This document shows positions 43,701 to 54,530 of a stretch of DNA of 64,000 bases, in pieces. The DNA lies in contig CM055102.1 in NCBI GenBank assembly GCA_029204225.1, positions 20,099,349-20,163,348 on the forward strand, given 5' to 3'. The notes under the pieces are model-generated. The model was not told the origin of the DNA, did no database searches, and saw nothing but the letters and a program-made list of their open reading frames with translations. The translations under genes and the position numbers were made by a program. How positions within the stretch are numbered: position 1 is the stretch's first letter; every line of letters starts with the position of its first letter. This stretch comes from Diphasiastrum complanatum. Its lineage: Eukaryota; Streptophyta; Lycopodiopsida; Lycopodiales; Lycopodiaceae.

Positions 43701-45819
43701 TGGCTGCACTACTACTGAATAGGATTTGCTTTTATCACTTAGAAACTCATCTTGGGTGTTTACCCAATATAGGTAGTAATTAAAGCAATTAGCTTTTTGT
43801 CTTTTGCTATTTACTTTAGGCTCATTAGCTTTTATCAATCATTAGAGAAACTATTTAAGAAGCCTCGTGCCCCACCACAATCATTCCATTCAATTCAATG
43901 AGCTAGAGCAATTGCTCAATTCTCCTATAATCTGAATTTTCTCTATGCTTGGGTTTTGTGTGAGTGCTAGTAGGACTAGTATCTCCATCTAGAATTTGTA
44001 TCACAAATTTTGACACTAGGCTCTCAGCCATCTCCTGCCCCAAGCTAGCATACATCCTGGCCGTGCACACGCTCTCCATCCACCTCCTCCTAGGTAGACA
44101 TAATGGATGGCAAATGAGTCCTCCAAGGAGAGAGACTCCAAGCCAAGTGCACACCTAGATCATGACACGTGGCAACCATGCAGGTTCACGAGTCACCGGT
44201 CAAGTTAGCAGGCCCAGTCATCGTTCAGTCGCAGGTCTGGGTTTGGGACCCAAGGGAGTTGGGTCCCTAACAGATAGGCTCCAAAGAGAGGACATGGATT
44301 ATAGATCTCACCTAATAGACTGTCGCTGGATGGTGATAGTCCAAAGTGTCCCTTTAGGAATAAATTGCTGAAAGAGGATGCCTGTGGATGTCGATTGCTA
44401 CACAGAGGTAGATCAAAGATGACCTCTACCAAGAAGTCATTGGAGCAATAATGATTATGGACTTCTTGCAAACCAATGATTGATATGTTAAATGGATGAT
44501 GAACAACCCTTTTTGTAAAGAAATAGTTGTTAAAACTGTTCAGTGAAAGGGGCATAGAAGATCGTAGGACAACTAAGACATCCTGCTAGTGGATTATTGG
44601 TATGAAAACCACCAAAAAATTCTTAGTTGTTGTGGGAAAAATGTAGAAAAGAGCAAATTTGAGATTTCTAAGGGATCAAAGGAGGTATCTTCTCCTGTTA
44701 AACAATAATGCCTACTTATGGATCAATGACTGATATAAAGGCTCACAAAAGATGATGCGTTGACCACACGTCTCTACTATTCAAGTTCGTCGCAAGCCTT
44801 AGATATTTGTAGAGCACCTCAGTAGTCTTCCTACCGTAGTTGATTGATAGGAATAAAGAGTTTGGAGCGTGAGAGCTGCTTTGCAGTTGTGGATGATGAG
44901 GGGTCATGATGAGCAAATAGACATTCTGGTTAGGGCCACCCTCATGACATGACATTGAAAATTTGGCCAATGCTCCCCTCAAAATCCATGCTGTGACGTG
45001 AAGGAACATATTCACAAATTATCATGTAGAACAAAAGGATAGAGTGTCAAATTGTTAAGAAATAGTCGTTATCTTACAAGGATATCAAGGTCAAATGCAA
45101 TAAGCTGTGTTGCAAGGCCTCCTACAAAGTGTTCCATGCATAAATGACCATGCCCAAGCCAAAAAGACCCTAAGCACATGTCCTTAATCATGAATTGATG
45201 TATGTTAACTCATGTAGACACATATTTGTGCATGCGTTCTGCATTAACTCTTGGGTGGTTGATCATGTGAGTAGGGACGTCTTATATGTGCTATAATCTG
45301 AGATAAGGTCTCAGATATTCAGTTCTTTTCGCACTTTTCTGGAAAATTTCATTGAACACTTAATTCTGAGGTCTTTTTGTTGCTGAAAATAGTTTTGAGC
45401 AACTATTTTATATTTTTCAAGATGGTATAAATGGTAAGGCACACATACAATATATTGAGATAGTATTACATAAAATAAAATAAAAATTGTACTATTCTGC
45501 TGCTGCTGTCCTGCTTAGCTCAATTGCATATGGTTTTTACTTAGATTCTATGGTTGCTTTACAGTTGGACTGCGACCTATGATGAACTGCTTGCAACAAG
45601 TAGGCCTTTTTCTGAGCCTATCCCTTTGGCTGTAAGTTTCTCTTAGCCATTCATGGCATACCCATTTGTGCTGCAAGCATCCATTTATAGCTCTGTTTTC
45701 TATTTAAGTTTTGTTATGTCCAGCTAATCGAGGAAACCGTTTATGTATTTGCTATTTGATTGCAGGAGATGGTTGACTTCCTTGTTGATATTTGGGAGCA
45801 AGAGGGTCTGTATGACTGA
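40712..45819 (+). CDS. Gag1-like clamp domain (DUF4050) protein, five exons
   Basis: Joined exons: 40712-40768, 41049-41301, 41979-42063, 45565-45631, 45766-45819 (171 aa). All introns are GT-AG and phases join exactly. Exon 2 gives CVGGFAKPPPTASID, like the CLGCF.KP start of the plant family. Exons 2-5 give the domain: SHLFVNHA, LNLWNEQRRAWVGN, then WTATYDELLATSRPF and EMVDFLVDIWEQEGLYD at the extreme C-terminus, the family hallmark. The first exon (MEQFFPQNLNPK...) is the least certain. An in-frame stop lies upstream of its ATG, and other 5' exons may exist. The family is conserved in plants and fungi; its role is unclear. Intron 3 carries a copia insertion (42607-44272). The frame is intact, so the gene may be active. 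Confidence 0.85.
42607..43550 (+). pseudogene. 5'-truncated Ty1/copia pol in intron 3
   Basis: RT end: LFDLGSLQYFLGIEVWRVAQ, SQSKYAHK, frameshift, CKPISTPYDSGCKL, LVGSLIYLTTTRPDIAYAVS. RNase H: YVDADWAGDAEDRRSTTGYV, LSSTEAEYRATTSATWL, TGA, then LQCDNQSCIKLAKNPVFHSR, KYIEVQQHFIRE and ADIFTKGLG. A purine tract TAAGGGGGAG (43541-43550) leads into the LTR. It is sense-oriented with the host gene. The 5' two-thirds of the element are missing. Confidence 0.9.
43551..44272 (+). repeat. 3' LTR of the intronic copia element
   Basis: Starts TGTTAG right after the purine tract, and the first CTAACA that gives perfect 6-bp inverted ends lies at 44267-44272, giving 722 bp. The interior has CATTTAGAG/AGAAACTATTTAAGAAGCC promoter-like sequence (near 43845). 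The right boundary is inferred from the inverted ends because no second LTR is present. Confidence 0.7.
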
Positions 45820-47400
45820 TATTAAGACTGCGAGTCCTTCCATCAAGCTTTTTTGTTTTATGTGAGGACATCTGTCTGGATTTTAGTCCTCAAAAATCCG
45901 GCTTCGCTAGTGGAAATGCTAGTCTTCAGCTTTGCACTGAGATTAAGGAAATACTTTATCCAAGGCTTTGTATTCTACAAAGTACACAGTGGGTTTTCCA
46001 GCCTAAGTATCTGAAAATCTTTAATGTCGAGATATTGGTTGCTATGTTTCCGTATTATCGTAAAGGTAACATAATTTGAAAGGTTATTATATTGATGGGG
46101 CTGTTATCAGTTGACATCCATTTGCTTCTATGACTGCCTCTTAAACGGCATTAGTGCTCAATTGTACAAAGCATTATTCCATGGTAGCCTTATTGTAACA
46201 GCTGAAGAACTCCGTGGAATAAATTTAGTCAGAGAAAAGATGTTACAACAGCAGCAGCAGCAGCATTTTTCTCCTTAAAAGGAGTAGCAATGCACTTGTT
46301 AGAGCAAAATCTTGGTCCTGGGAGTAGGTCTGTAAGTCACACCACATTTGATACATCATCATTTTTTGGGCTGTTGCATTCTGTTGTATGCGATGAGGAA
46401 TTTTGTGAACTAATGCATTCTCGTAGCTATGCAGGCATGTTGGCTTTGCATGAGTAGCTTTCCTGATGGTTTAGGGTGCTCTTCACCTCAAGTGATGAAA
46501 ACTTAGCACGCTCGGTTACATATGCATCATTCTCTGGAGTTAATCTAGACATCTTCTCATGCAGTTGATGTTTGCCAGCTTCGGGGTTCCAACAATATGA
46601 GAAGGGACACTCTGACTAAGACTATTACACCGTATGTGGGATGAAGCTGCGGTTGCATTTTGTGAGAATTTATTGATGGTACTCTGGTTTGTCATATTTG
46701 ACTATCTCCTGCACTTATACAATCTGCTGAGGCTCTATTGAGCTTTTATCATAGTTCCAACCACCCTTTGGCAGATGAAATTATTCAGAACAGCTCTTTG
46801 AAAATATCAAATATTTGAAAATTTTCCTCATTTTTCATATTTCTTTTTGGTTTTCTGAGTTTTTTCGTAAGTGCTAGATTAGATCTTCTGATAATTTTTG
46901 TCAAGTTAAATCAAATCAATTGGAATCTCCTGCGAACTACGGGTTTGATTCTGTTGTCAGACGCACTAAGCATACATCGAAACTACTCTATATCTTTCAA
47001 GACTTTTTTAGATAATTAATTGATCATTGCTGGCAAAAATCAAGAAAATCTGCAAGAAAGCTTATTTTTTATTGATGAATTTCTGGTCATAATCAGAAAA
47101 GTGAGTTCTTACCAATGTATACTTGTGTCCAACTAACATATTGGTATAAGTTCCAATTGACTTCGTGACATATTTTTGCCAAAGTTTGAAGAGTTTAAGA
47201 TTGTCATCTGATGTTCTATGATTCGTTGATCGGTTTAAAGAGGGCTTTGTTTTTAACCTCCTACATGTCATTGTGTTCCAAAGTCTCTCTTCAGCTTACT
47301 TTGATACCTACACTGAATGCATAAACAAAAAGGTTGCAGGCATCACTTTGCACTCTTTGATTCACATCTTTGTTACTATATCCATGATTTGGTGAAACAT
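45820..47400 (+). other. 3' flank of the Gag1-like clamp gene, no further gene
   Basis: AT-rich with no coding signature. A (CAG)6-type run lies at 46248-46265. The first few hundred bases are presumably 3' UTR; no clear polyadenylation signal stands out. Confidence 0.4.
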
Positions 47401-47404
47401 TGCA

Positions 47405-48420
47405 AGCCACTGATGTGCTAGTGTTGTGTAAGCTACTGCAGCTTTACTATGATAAGAGTAACATACCAATTCAAAATAAATTCCTCTCAAGAAGTAATTT
47501 GTTGGTTGTACATCCATACAAAGAGCCAAAATTTTCTGATTCATATCAACAATGTGATGGAGTATAAGGCATAGGCTTTGGTGGCTCTTTATTTTTACAT
47601 AATTTTCAGCTTTAAAAACTAGGTATAGACAAAGGATGCAAAGCAGGCCATACCCCATCCTCATAGCACCCAAGTAAGGTCTATATAAGAATTTATGAAT
47701 TGAGAGCTTTCTCAACGTAATAAATGTTTCCACGGGGGGAATGAAAATTGAGAGTATTTTATTAGTGTTTTCCTTTATGAGAATTTGTAATTCCAGGTGC
47801 TTTGTATTCTTTGATTCACATCCTTTGGCATTATGACAATGCTTCTTGGTTTTCAAGGGGAGGCTCGAACTTGGGACCAATGAAACTTTGGATGCCAAGC
47901 TAACCAACTCAACCAACCCCCCTTGGGTGGCATTATGACAATGATATGTTGCAACATTAAAAGCTGCTGCCTAAAATCGTGGGCACACTTTATGTATGCT
48001 AGTATTCTTTGGCCAAGTGTGACAAATTTCAAGTGCTTGCTACAATACCTCTAAGGCAAAAACTATTGATGTGCTAATGTCTTGTAAGGCACCACAAGTT
48101 TACTATGGTACAAGTAACATACAAATTCAAAATAAATTCTTAAAATGTATCATAGGAAATAATTTGTTGGATATGCATCCATGCAAGAAGCTGAGATCTT
48201 TTCAATCATATAAGCAATGTGATGGAGTAGACGGCATGAGATTCAGTTCTTATTTTTATGCATAGCCTTCAACTTTGAAAACCAGGTATTGGCATAAGAT
48301 GCAAAGCAGAGCATACCCCATCCTCACATCTATACCTAGGTGTGTTTGATATAGGAATTTAAAAATTGTGAGCTTTCTTGACCTTACAAATAGTTCCACG
48401 GGGAAATGAAAATTTAGAGT
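47405..48420. repeat. Diverged direct duplication (about 360 bp x 2)
   Basis: 47405-47765 and 48065-48420 share ordered phrases such as AATTCAAAATAAATTC, CAATGTGATGGAGTA, GATGCAAAGCAG and CATACCCCATCCTCA, and TTCCACGGGG.AATGAAAATT. The SINE at 47842 lies between them. Neither unit encodes a recognisable protein. Confidence 0.75.
47842..47927 (-). mobile_element. Ultra-short tRNA-derived SINE with 16-bp target duplication
   Basis: An 86-bp insert bounded by exact 16-bp direct repeats TGGCATTATGACAATG (47826-47841, 47928-47943). The minus strand has an A box TGGTTGAGTTGG (47904-47915), a B box GTTCGAGCC (47862-47870) and outer AAGGGG/CCCCTT arms like a tRNA acceptor stem. It ends AACCAAGAAG. 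It has no poly(A) tail and no body beyond the tRNA-like part. A truncated sister copy with the same 3' end is at 38632-38676. A tRNA pseudogene is the alternative, but two independent copies with target duplications favour a SINE. Confidence 0.85.
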
Positions 48421-48429
48421 CAAATTTAA

Positions 48430-49765
48430 AATTGTATACATCATGAGATATGTTTTGCAACACAAAAGGCTATATACTACATTGGAAGTCCTCAAAGAGA
48501 CCATTGAACCTTGTCAAAACATAGTGGTGCCTAGAGCTCGTGCTTATTTAGCTTGATTAGGTTATGAAATGCTACATTAGAGAAGAAAAAAAAAAGTTAA
48601 GTAGAATGTTTGTCATTGTATCCCTTTAAAGTTTGAAAAATCTGAATGAGGTGGAAAATGCCTTGATATATAGCATGCAAACATGTTCCTTATAGATAGA
48701 TTATTGAGTGTCCTTGCTGAGGGCATTTTCCTATAGCGTAGCAGCCATTATTACAAAATTGGTTTGCCAGAATTTCTTTGCATAGCTTGGTTGTGACTTG
48801 TTTACAAGGAACAAAGTATCAACATTTAAAAATGTTATACCATCAACTGAAGAAGACAACAAATTGAGGGCTTGTGATATTCTTCTTCTTGATGGTGGTT
48901 CATTTTTTACGGATATCTTTTAGAAATGTTCGGATCTCTAAGCAACATGTTTAGGGTAAGAAACTAATTAGAGTAACCAAAAATCTCAACTCAAACTTGA
49001 AGGTCCTTTTGAGCCAAAAAAAGGTAAAAGGTGACTATTTCTCACATTCAAAACACATTTGTCTAGTCCCTTCGAGTGATACATGGGAAAATTTTAATCT
49101 GAATGTGAATTTAATTAATGAAGTTTATGATTTACTACTATTGACATTTATGTGAAGATCATATATCTCTTCTTGCATTAGAATTACATTACGTTTAGAA
49201 GTACTTACAATGTTTCAAGTGTACATACTCGCAATATTGTATTTGTAGGATCTCAACAGTTGCAAACTTAGATATGAAACTCATTCACTTTTGACTCTTT
49301 TGCTGCTAGAAGTTATCTTTTTCCTTGATATAGTAGTTTGCAATGGAAGTGACCAAACTTAATATGATTGGAACATTCATTTTTCTTTTTTTGGGTTTGC
49401 ACATCTCTCCTAGTTTTTGTCATTATAAGTAATTGTACTGAAGATTTAGACAAAATGTAACAAAAATTAAAGTTAAAAGGGTGGGAGGGGGAAGATTTGG
49501 CTTCCAAATGCTTGCTCTAGATTCTTTGCCTCTTAGTGGAAGCATTTTCAATGTTGTCATACTTCACCCCATATTATTCCACATGAGATTTCTACCCTCT
49601 ACTATAAACATGTTCGCTAGTATCTTCCCACTCTTGCAATCAAGCCACCCATAGAGGTATTCCTTGCTTTTCAAATCATGGTGAATAAAACAGCCATTCT
49701 AAGCAATTGTGTTTGGTGTTGCTTGTGCTAATCTATCCCCCGTAAATATGCAAATTGTTTATGAG
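48430..49765. other. Gene-free AT-rich region
   Basis: No recognisable coding sequence, LTR or tandem repeat on either strand. Confidence 0.5.
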
Positions 49766-49771
49766 ACTTGT

Positions 49772-50919
49772 TGTAGCGCAGGCATCCCAAAGGGAGCCGG
49801 GAACCACGACTTAGCTTCCCAGCCTTCAACTCTTGCCATCCAAACCCACTTGACATACAAGCAGCCAACTCGCCAACAACGATAAGACTTAAGCAACTTG
49901 AAGTTCCGAAAACCAACATTGAGATCCAACCTGGCGCCATGCCAGATCGGGGGTCCCGAATCCGCCCCACAGATTCTGTAGTCCTCTTTGTTTAATGGTA
50001 TCAGCCTTCAAAAGAAAAGGTTCCTTCTCGAGCCATCAGCTCCTTGTATCACAAGCAATCATGCAAACCAGGCAAAGCACGAGTACTAAGACTCACCACG
50101 AATACGTACAAGTAAGACACTCAGGCAGGTTTACTAACAAGTAACAAAGGCAAGGTCCCCCTTTGAGATGGTCCTGCCAACGGACCTTTGCCTGGCCGCG
50201 CCCATACAAATCGATCACAGAATCAGCCCACATAGGACACCCCTCCAAATATCCGTGCTTTCACCATTAAGCAGCACATTGCCTCAGTCACGCCCCACCA
50301 CTTTTTGGTCGATAGCCCTTATAGCTAAACGATCGGCAACTATCCCGCACCGGCAGCTAACCACCCGTGCTTTACACCCGAATTCGAGCAGCATCTCTGT
50401 ATCAATGGTTAACCCGTACAGTTCGAATATGTCGCCCCGCACCCCACAAGGTACAGACCGTGCTTTCACCTCCCTAGGTAGCACTTTGCCTCATCCATCC
50501 TACGTGCAGACAGCGCCAGGCCCGAACCGCGAGAACTGACCGTGCTTACACCTCAAGGGCAGCACTTTGACTCATCAAGTCCCCCGTTCTGCCGACCACC
50601 CCGACCGTGGACGCACCCGTGCTTACACTGTGGGCAGCACCTTGCACAACAGTTGTCTTGATGAACCCCAAACCGTGGCCATTTCCGTGAGATCCGCATA
50701 GCTGACCGGCCAGTCGGCTCTGATACCACATGTAGCGCAGGCATCCCAAAGGGAGCCGGGAACCACGACTTAGCTTCCCAGCCTTCAACTCTTGCCATCC
50801 AAACCCACTTGACATACAAGCAGCCAACTCGCCAACAACGATCAGACTTAACCAACTTGAAGTTCCGAAAACCAACATTGAGATCCAACCTGGCGCCATG
50901 CCAGATCGGGGGTCCCGAC
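49772..50919 (-). mobile_element. TRIM-like mini LTR element
   Basis: Near-identical 189-bp direct repeats at 49772-49960 and 50731-50919 flank 770 bp of GC-rich, non-coding DNA. On the minus strand the left-hand (5') repeat ends GCGCTACA, then two bases, then TGGTATCAGAGCC (50716-50728, the primer site). A purine-rich TGTGGGGCGGATT (about 49962-49974) precedes the other repeat. Total size is 1.15 kb with no protein. The outer edge of the 5' repeat does not begin with TG, and related tandem sequence continues to about 51700, so the true LTR may be longer. No clean target duplication was found. Confidence 0.7.
50251..50655. repeat. Five spaced hairpin repeats in the TRIM interior
   Basis: Repeats begin near 50251, 50367, 50457, 50540 and 50614. 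Four have CCGTGCTT.CAC...(G)CAGCAC.TTG; one (50367) is degenerate. In each good copy GTGCT pairs with AGCAC across 14-17 bases. Spacing is 74-116 bp. Confidence 0.7.
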
Positions 50920-51701
50920 GTGGGTGACTTCCCTCCAAGCAAGCCGCCCGACATACATCAAACTTAACCAACTCGAAGCTTCGTTACAAACGAGTAACAT
51001 CCATTCCAAGCAAGCGGTTTGACTTACATCAGACTTAACCAACTGAAAGCTTCGTCACGAGCGCTGGAAGCCAACCTGGCGCCACGCCAGACTGGACAGC
51101 CATAAACAGGTAACATCCACCCAAGCAAGCCATCCAACTCAGCCGACAGGTTAGAGCCCGTTCCCCAAGAGCTTAACCCATTCACATTCATGCAAGGAAC
51201 ACTCAGAACCACAAGCCGCAACAGATATGGAAACAACCAGTTCTTGGACCAAATGGTCCCGACAGCATACCGCTGGCGCCACGGACCGAATGGTCCCGAC
51301 GGCATACCGCTGGCGTCCCGGGATACGACCCTCAGCTATGTGCCAAGTTAAAAATTTTGAAAGCGGCCTTACAACTGGCGCTTTTACCGAACACTGAAAC
51401 CCAGAAGGTAATCAGAGTCACACGATCTAGGCATGATTAAAGGAAGCCTGGGGATCAATAAAATCTAGAGAGAGAAAATGACTTTCTAGAAAGAGAAAAT
51501 CCTAGAGAGAGAAAAACGTGCTTTACCAGCTTGGGTAGAGTGCTTGGTATGAGGGGGGGTGCCGAATCACACCAATACTATAGGGGAGTGCGGGTTGCGA
51601 CTCAGGGCGAGCTCCAACCAAGTCTCAGCCTCCCTTGCTGGAATGTTGTCATGGCTCTCGCCTTGGCATGCTAGCGCCCCGGAGACTAGGGTCGGTCACA
51701 C
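50920..51701. repeat. GC-rich tandem repeats next to the TRIM element
   Basis: Three diverged units of about 66 bp carry ACTT[G/A]ACATAC..CAGACTTAACCAACT.GAAGCTTCG (50800-51065). There is also an exact-length 37-bp tandem pair, GGACC[A/G]AATGGTCCCGAC (51246-51282, 51283-51319). AACCTGGCGCCA.GCCAG palindromes recur at 50888 and 51071. No coding content. Confidence 0.7.
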
Positions 51702-51974
51702 ACTTGAAATGTAACCTTCTCAAATTTATCAATAAAGTGGGATAAAAATACAGAAAAAAAACCTTCGTTTGATTCATTGTACATAGGTGTGATTCAGATC
51801 TATCTATTGCCAGGTCAACGAAAAATAATATCAGAAATTAAAGGTTTCTCAAAGGATCAATTGTCATATTGTTATATTTTTGTCAAAAAAAGTCTCTTTT
51901 TTGCAAAAATACAAGTATTACTTTTGATTCTTCATCAAAAACTTCGTCGAGTTTCAATAGTAGTTTACTATTTT

Positions 51975-52268
51975 TAAATTTGATGAATATTCATTCTAGT
52001 CAAATTATAGAAAATCTCTATTTTTACCCTTGCCAAACTACAGAAACTGTGTTTTTATGTGTCAGGAACTTTCGCCAGTTCTAAGCTAGCTTTGTTTGTG
52101 TCAGATCCTCAGTCTGAGAGTTTGACGAAGGTTATTTCCATAGAATTTGTCAAAAAAACCTGATCAGAGAGTTTGTACCAAAAATAACATTGTTGAACCT
52201 TTGCCGAGTTAACCTTTGCCTAAGAAACCTTTGCCAGTTTTATTTTGAGGTTCTGATTTTCTAGATCA
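51975..52268 (+). repeat. Dispersed 290-bp repeat, copy 1
   Basis: Direct-oriented match to 59190-59472 from ATAGAAAATCTCTATTTTTACCC to GGTTCTGATTTTC.AGATCA. It contains several CCTT[C/T]GCCA motifs and one inverse (GACGAAGG). No ORF. Confidence 0.85.
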
Positions 52269-52399
52269 ACTCTTTATCAAATTTTGGTCAAATATGATTC
52301 AGTCTGATTTTGATTCTGAGAAATTTTTAATTTTGCACATCGATCTGAGCTCTCTGGACTTCGCTAGAACCGATCAAAGATTTTCAGCCATAGGAACTT

Positions 52400-52485
52400 G
52401 GCGCCGGCTGGATTCTGGTCACAGTGGCGCCGGGAGCAGCAGTGGCGCTGCTGGCGCCGGGGACATAGCTGGCGCCGATGGCGCC
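52400..52485. repeat. Cluster of GGCGCC palindromes
   Basis: Five perfect GGCGCC (52400, 52426, 52453, 52471, 52480) and one GGCGCT (52444) in 86 bp of otherwise AT-rich surroundings. Confidence 0.9.
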
Positions 52486-52499
52486 GCAAGTAAAGCTTG

Positions 52500-53018
52500 T
52501 AAAGGTAGCTTTACAACACTTGTGATTGTATACTAAGCCTTGAGGCAACACTTCATTTATCCTATATGGCAATTATCCAACAAGTGGCTCATTCTCCTGT
52601 AAGCTCTCTAGTAAAGTAAAGAAGGGTTTACCATATGGAAAATACAATTAACCCTTTTTCTTGTGAGTATGTACTTATTCAATGATCTTCAACTTCACTA
52701 TTCTTGTTACAAAAAAAACATCCATCAGAATAAAAAAAAGTTGAACACCATCAAATCTTGTAACACCTGGGATTTCCATGTAACAAAGAGAGCAATATGG
52801 AGACAAGATTTGTGCATTGTACAGACAATCAGCCGACCACCTGTGGAGAGAGACATACATAGCACTCGAGGGAAGAATTGGCCACGTACTGCAAGTATAG
52901 AGGTACATTTTGCTTCTAATAATCTAAGTGTTGGACGTTAAATTGGTGCGCCTTTGGTTTGCAGATGTTGATGGCTTCGGTTGTGAGAAGGAATTACCGT
53001 GAATCCCTGAAATGAGGA
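52500..53018. other. No gene recognised
   Basis: Short ORFs only. A frame at 52663-52941 is open but matches no family I know and overlaps nothing with good coding bias. Confidence 0.4.
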
Positions 53019-53290
53019 AGCTGCGAGGGGCGATCAAGAGATACCTTGAAGAGGGATTTAGGGTTTAGGGATCCCTGTTAACGATTGGTAAGTTAATTGA
53101 ACTTAACATAAATCACGTGCCATAGAAGCCTCCGAAGTATTTAAAAGGGGACATTGTGTTGACAGAGAGAAGTGGGCGAGTGGCGATCAAGAGATAGCTT
53201 GAACAGAGATTTCGATATGGCACGTATCAAAATCCTTGTTAAAGATTGTTAAGTTAATTTAACTTAATGTGAATCACGTGCGAAAAAGAA
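53019..53290. repeat. Tandem duplication (about 160-bp period) with G-boxes
   Basis: Units at 53019-53123 and 53176-53285 share GCGATCAAGAGATA.CTTGAA, TAAGTTAATT[G/T]AACTTAA and AATCACGTGC. Each has one CACGTG G-box. Unit 1 also has a telo-box-like GGGATTTAGGGTTTAGGGAT. Confidence 0.75.
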
Positions 53291-53829
53291 TTTGGATCAA
53301 CTGACCAGCCTTAAGGTCAATTTAATCCAACCACCAGGATGTCCACAACCCACGGGACTTGGGACTCGGGACACAGCCTCACCAGCTCCTTATACAAAGT
53401 CTGTGACCCGTGACCGTCTCATGACTTGTGGGACGTCGTGAGTCCCGACTCTTAAATTGGCTTAAGCCTTTATTTTTAGTACCTCTACTTTTTTTTTTTG
53501 GTAAATTTGAATATAATTAAAAAAATAGACATATTCTCTAAATAAAAATTAAAAAACTTATTTGTATAGGAAATGGCAATGGAAATAGACATATTATATA
53601 AATAGCAAATCAAAAAATTAGTACAAAGTAAAAAATTATGTAGGTTTTTGGGAGATTTTGAACATACTTTTTTTTGTTGATCTTATTGATATACGAAAAA
53701 AAGCACATTTTTGTAGGTTTGTAGTTTTTCACATGTTCATATTTTTAAAATATAAGAAAAACACGTCATTTTTAAGATTTTTATGCACAAAACATGGTTT
53801 TTGTGAAATGACCTCTTTTTTGTCAATTT

Positions 53830-54530
53830 TGAAAGATACCTTAAGGAGAACCTCACAATGTTTCTTATTCAACTCGCAATGGTGTTGTTGCTCCATTGGA
53901 GTCTCAATGCCTTTACAATTCATCATTCCAAATCTATCTAGAATGAATGTAGCATATTTAGATTGACAAATGAAGCTAAATCACAACCTCTTGTAACTTC
54001 TATTCCTAGAATGAAGCTTAATAGACCGAGATCTACCATCTTAAACTCTTTTGCCAAAGCAATTTTAACGTCTCTAACTCCAAACCACTCAAAATGATGT
54101 CATCTACATACAAAACAAGAATGATGATCTTACCATCATGAATACCATCATGAAACCTTATATACAATGATGGATCATATGCACTCATTACAAAATTGAT
54201 GGAAATGATAAAAGAGTTTAGCCTAGAGTACCATGCTCTAGGTGCTTTCTTATGCCCATAAAGGCTTCTTAAAAAAACACACCTTTCCTTCATGCTTTGC
54301 CTTGGTGAAGCCCTCGGGTTGCCTCATCTAGATATCTTCCTCCAAATATCCATTGAGGAAAGCATTTGTGAAATCAAGTTGGAATAGCTCCCAATTGAAG
54401 GTAGTTGCAAGACCTATGATCAATCTAATAGTAACAAGCTTAGCCACAGGAGCAAAAGTCTCATCATAATCAATGCCTTTGGTTTGTTACAGCCCTTTTG
54501 CTACAAGTTGGGTTTTGACAATCTGCGAGT
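53830..54530 (-). pseudogene. Ty1/copia RT fragment (downstream of a foldback insertion)
   Basis: Minus strand: LVAKGL.QTKGIDYDETFAPV, TIRLIIGLATTFNWELFQLD, NAFLNGYLEEDI, RSLYGHKKAPRAWYSRLNSF, then ILVLYVDDIILSG (YVDD intact), ILGIEVTRG and MNCKGIETPM. Several frames, with stops. It is the continuation of 55455-55592, separated by the foldback element. Confidence 0.85.

Noticed and set aside
47362-47916. 184-codon minus-strand ORF
   Set aside because: It lies across a diverged duplication and a SINE, starts in repeat DNA, and its composition shows no domain.
50546-51305. GC-rich minus-strand ORFs in the TRIM region
   Set aside because: They overlap each other in several frames and follow the tandem repeats; high GC explains the lack of stops.
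49766-51706. ACTTG on both sides as the target duplication of a 1.9-kb LTR element
   Set aside because: ACTTG occurs at 49766-49770 and 51702-51706, but it does not abut TG...CA ends exactly and the right end is unsupported.
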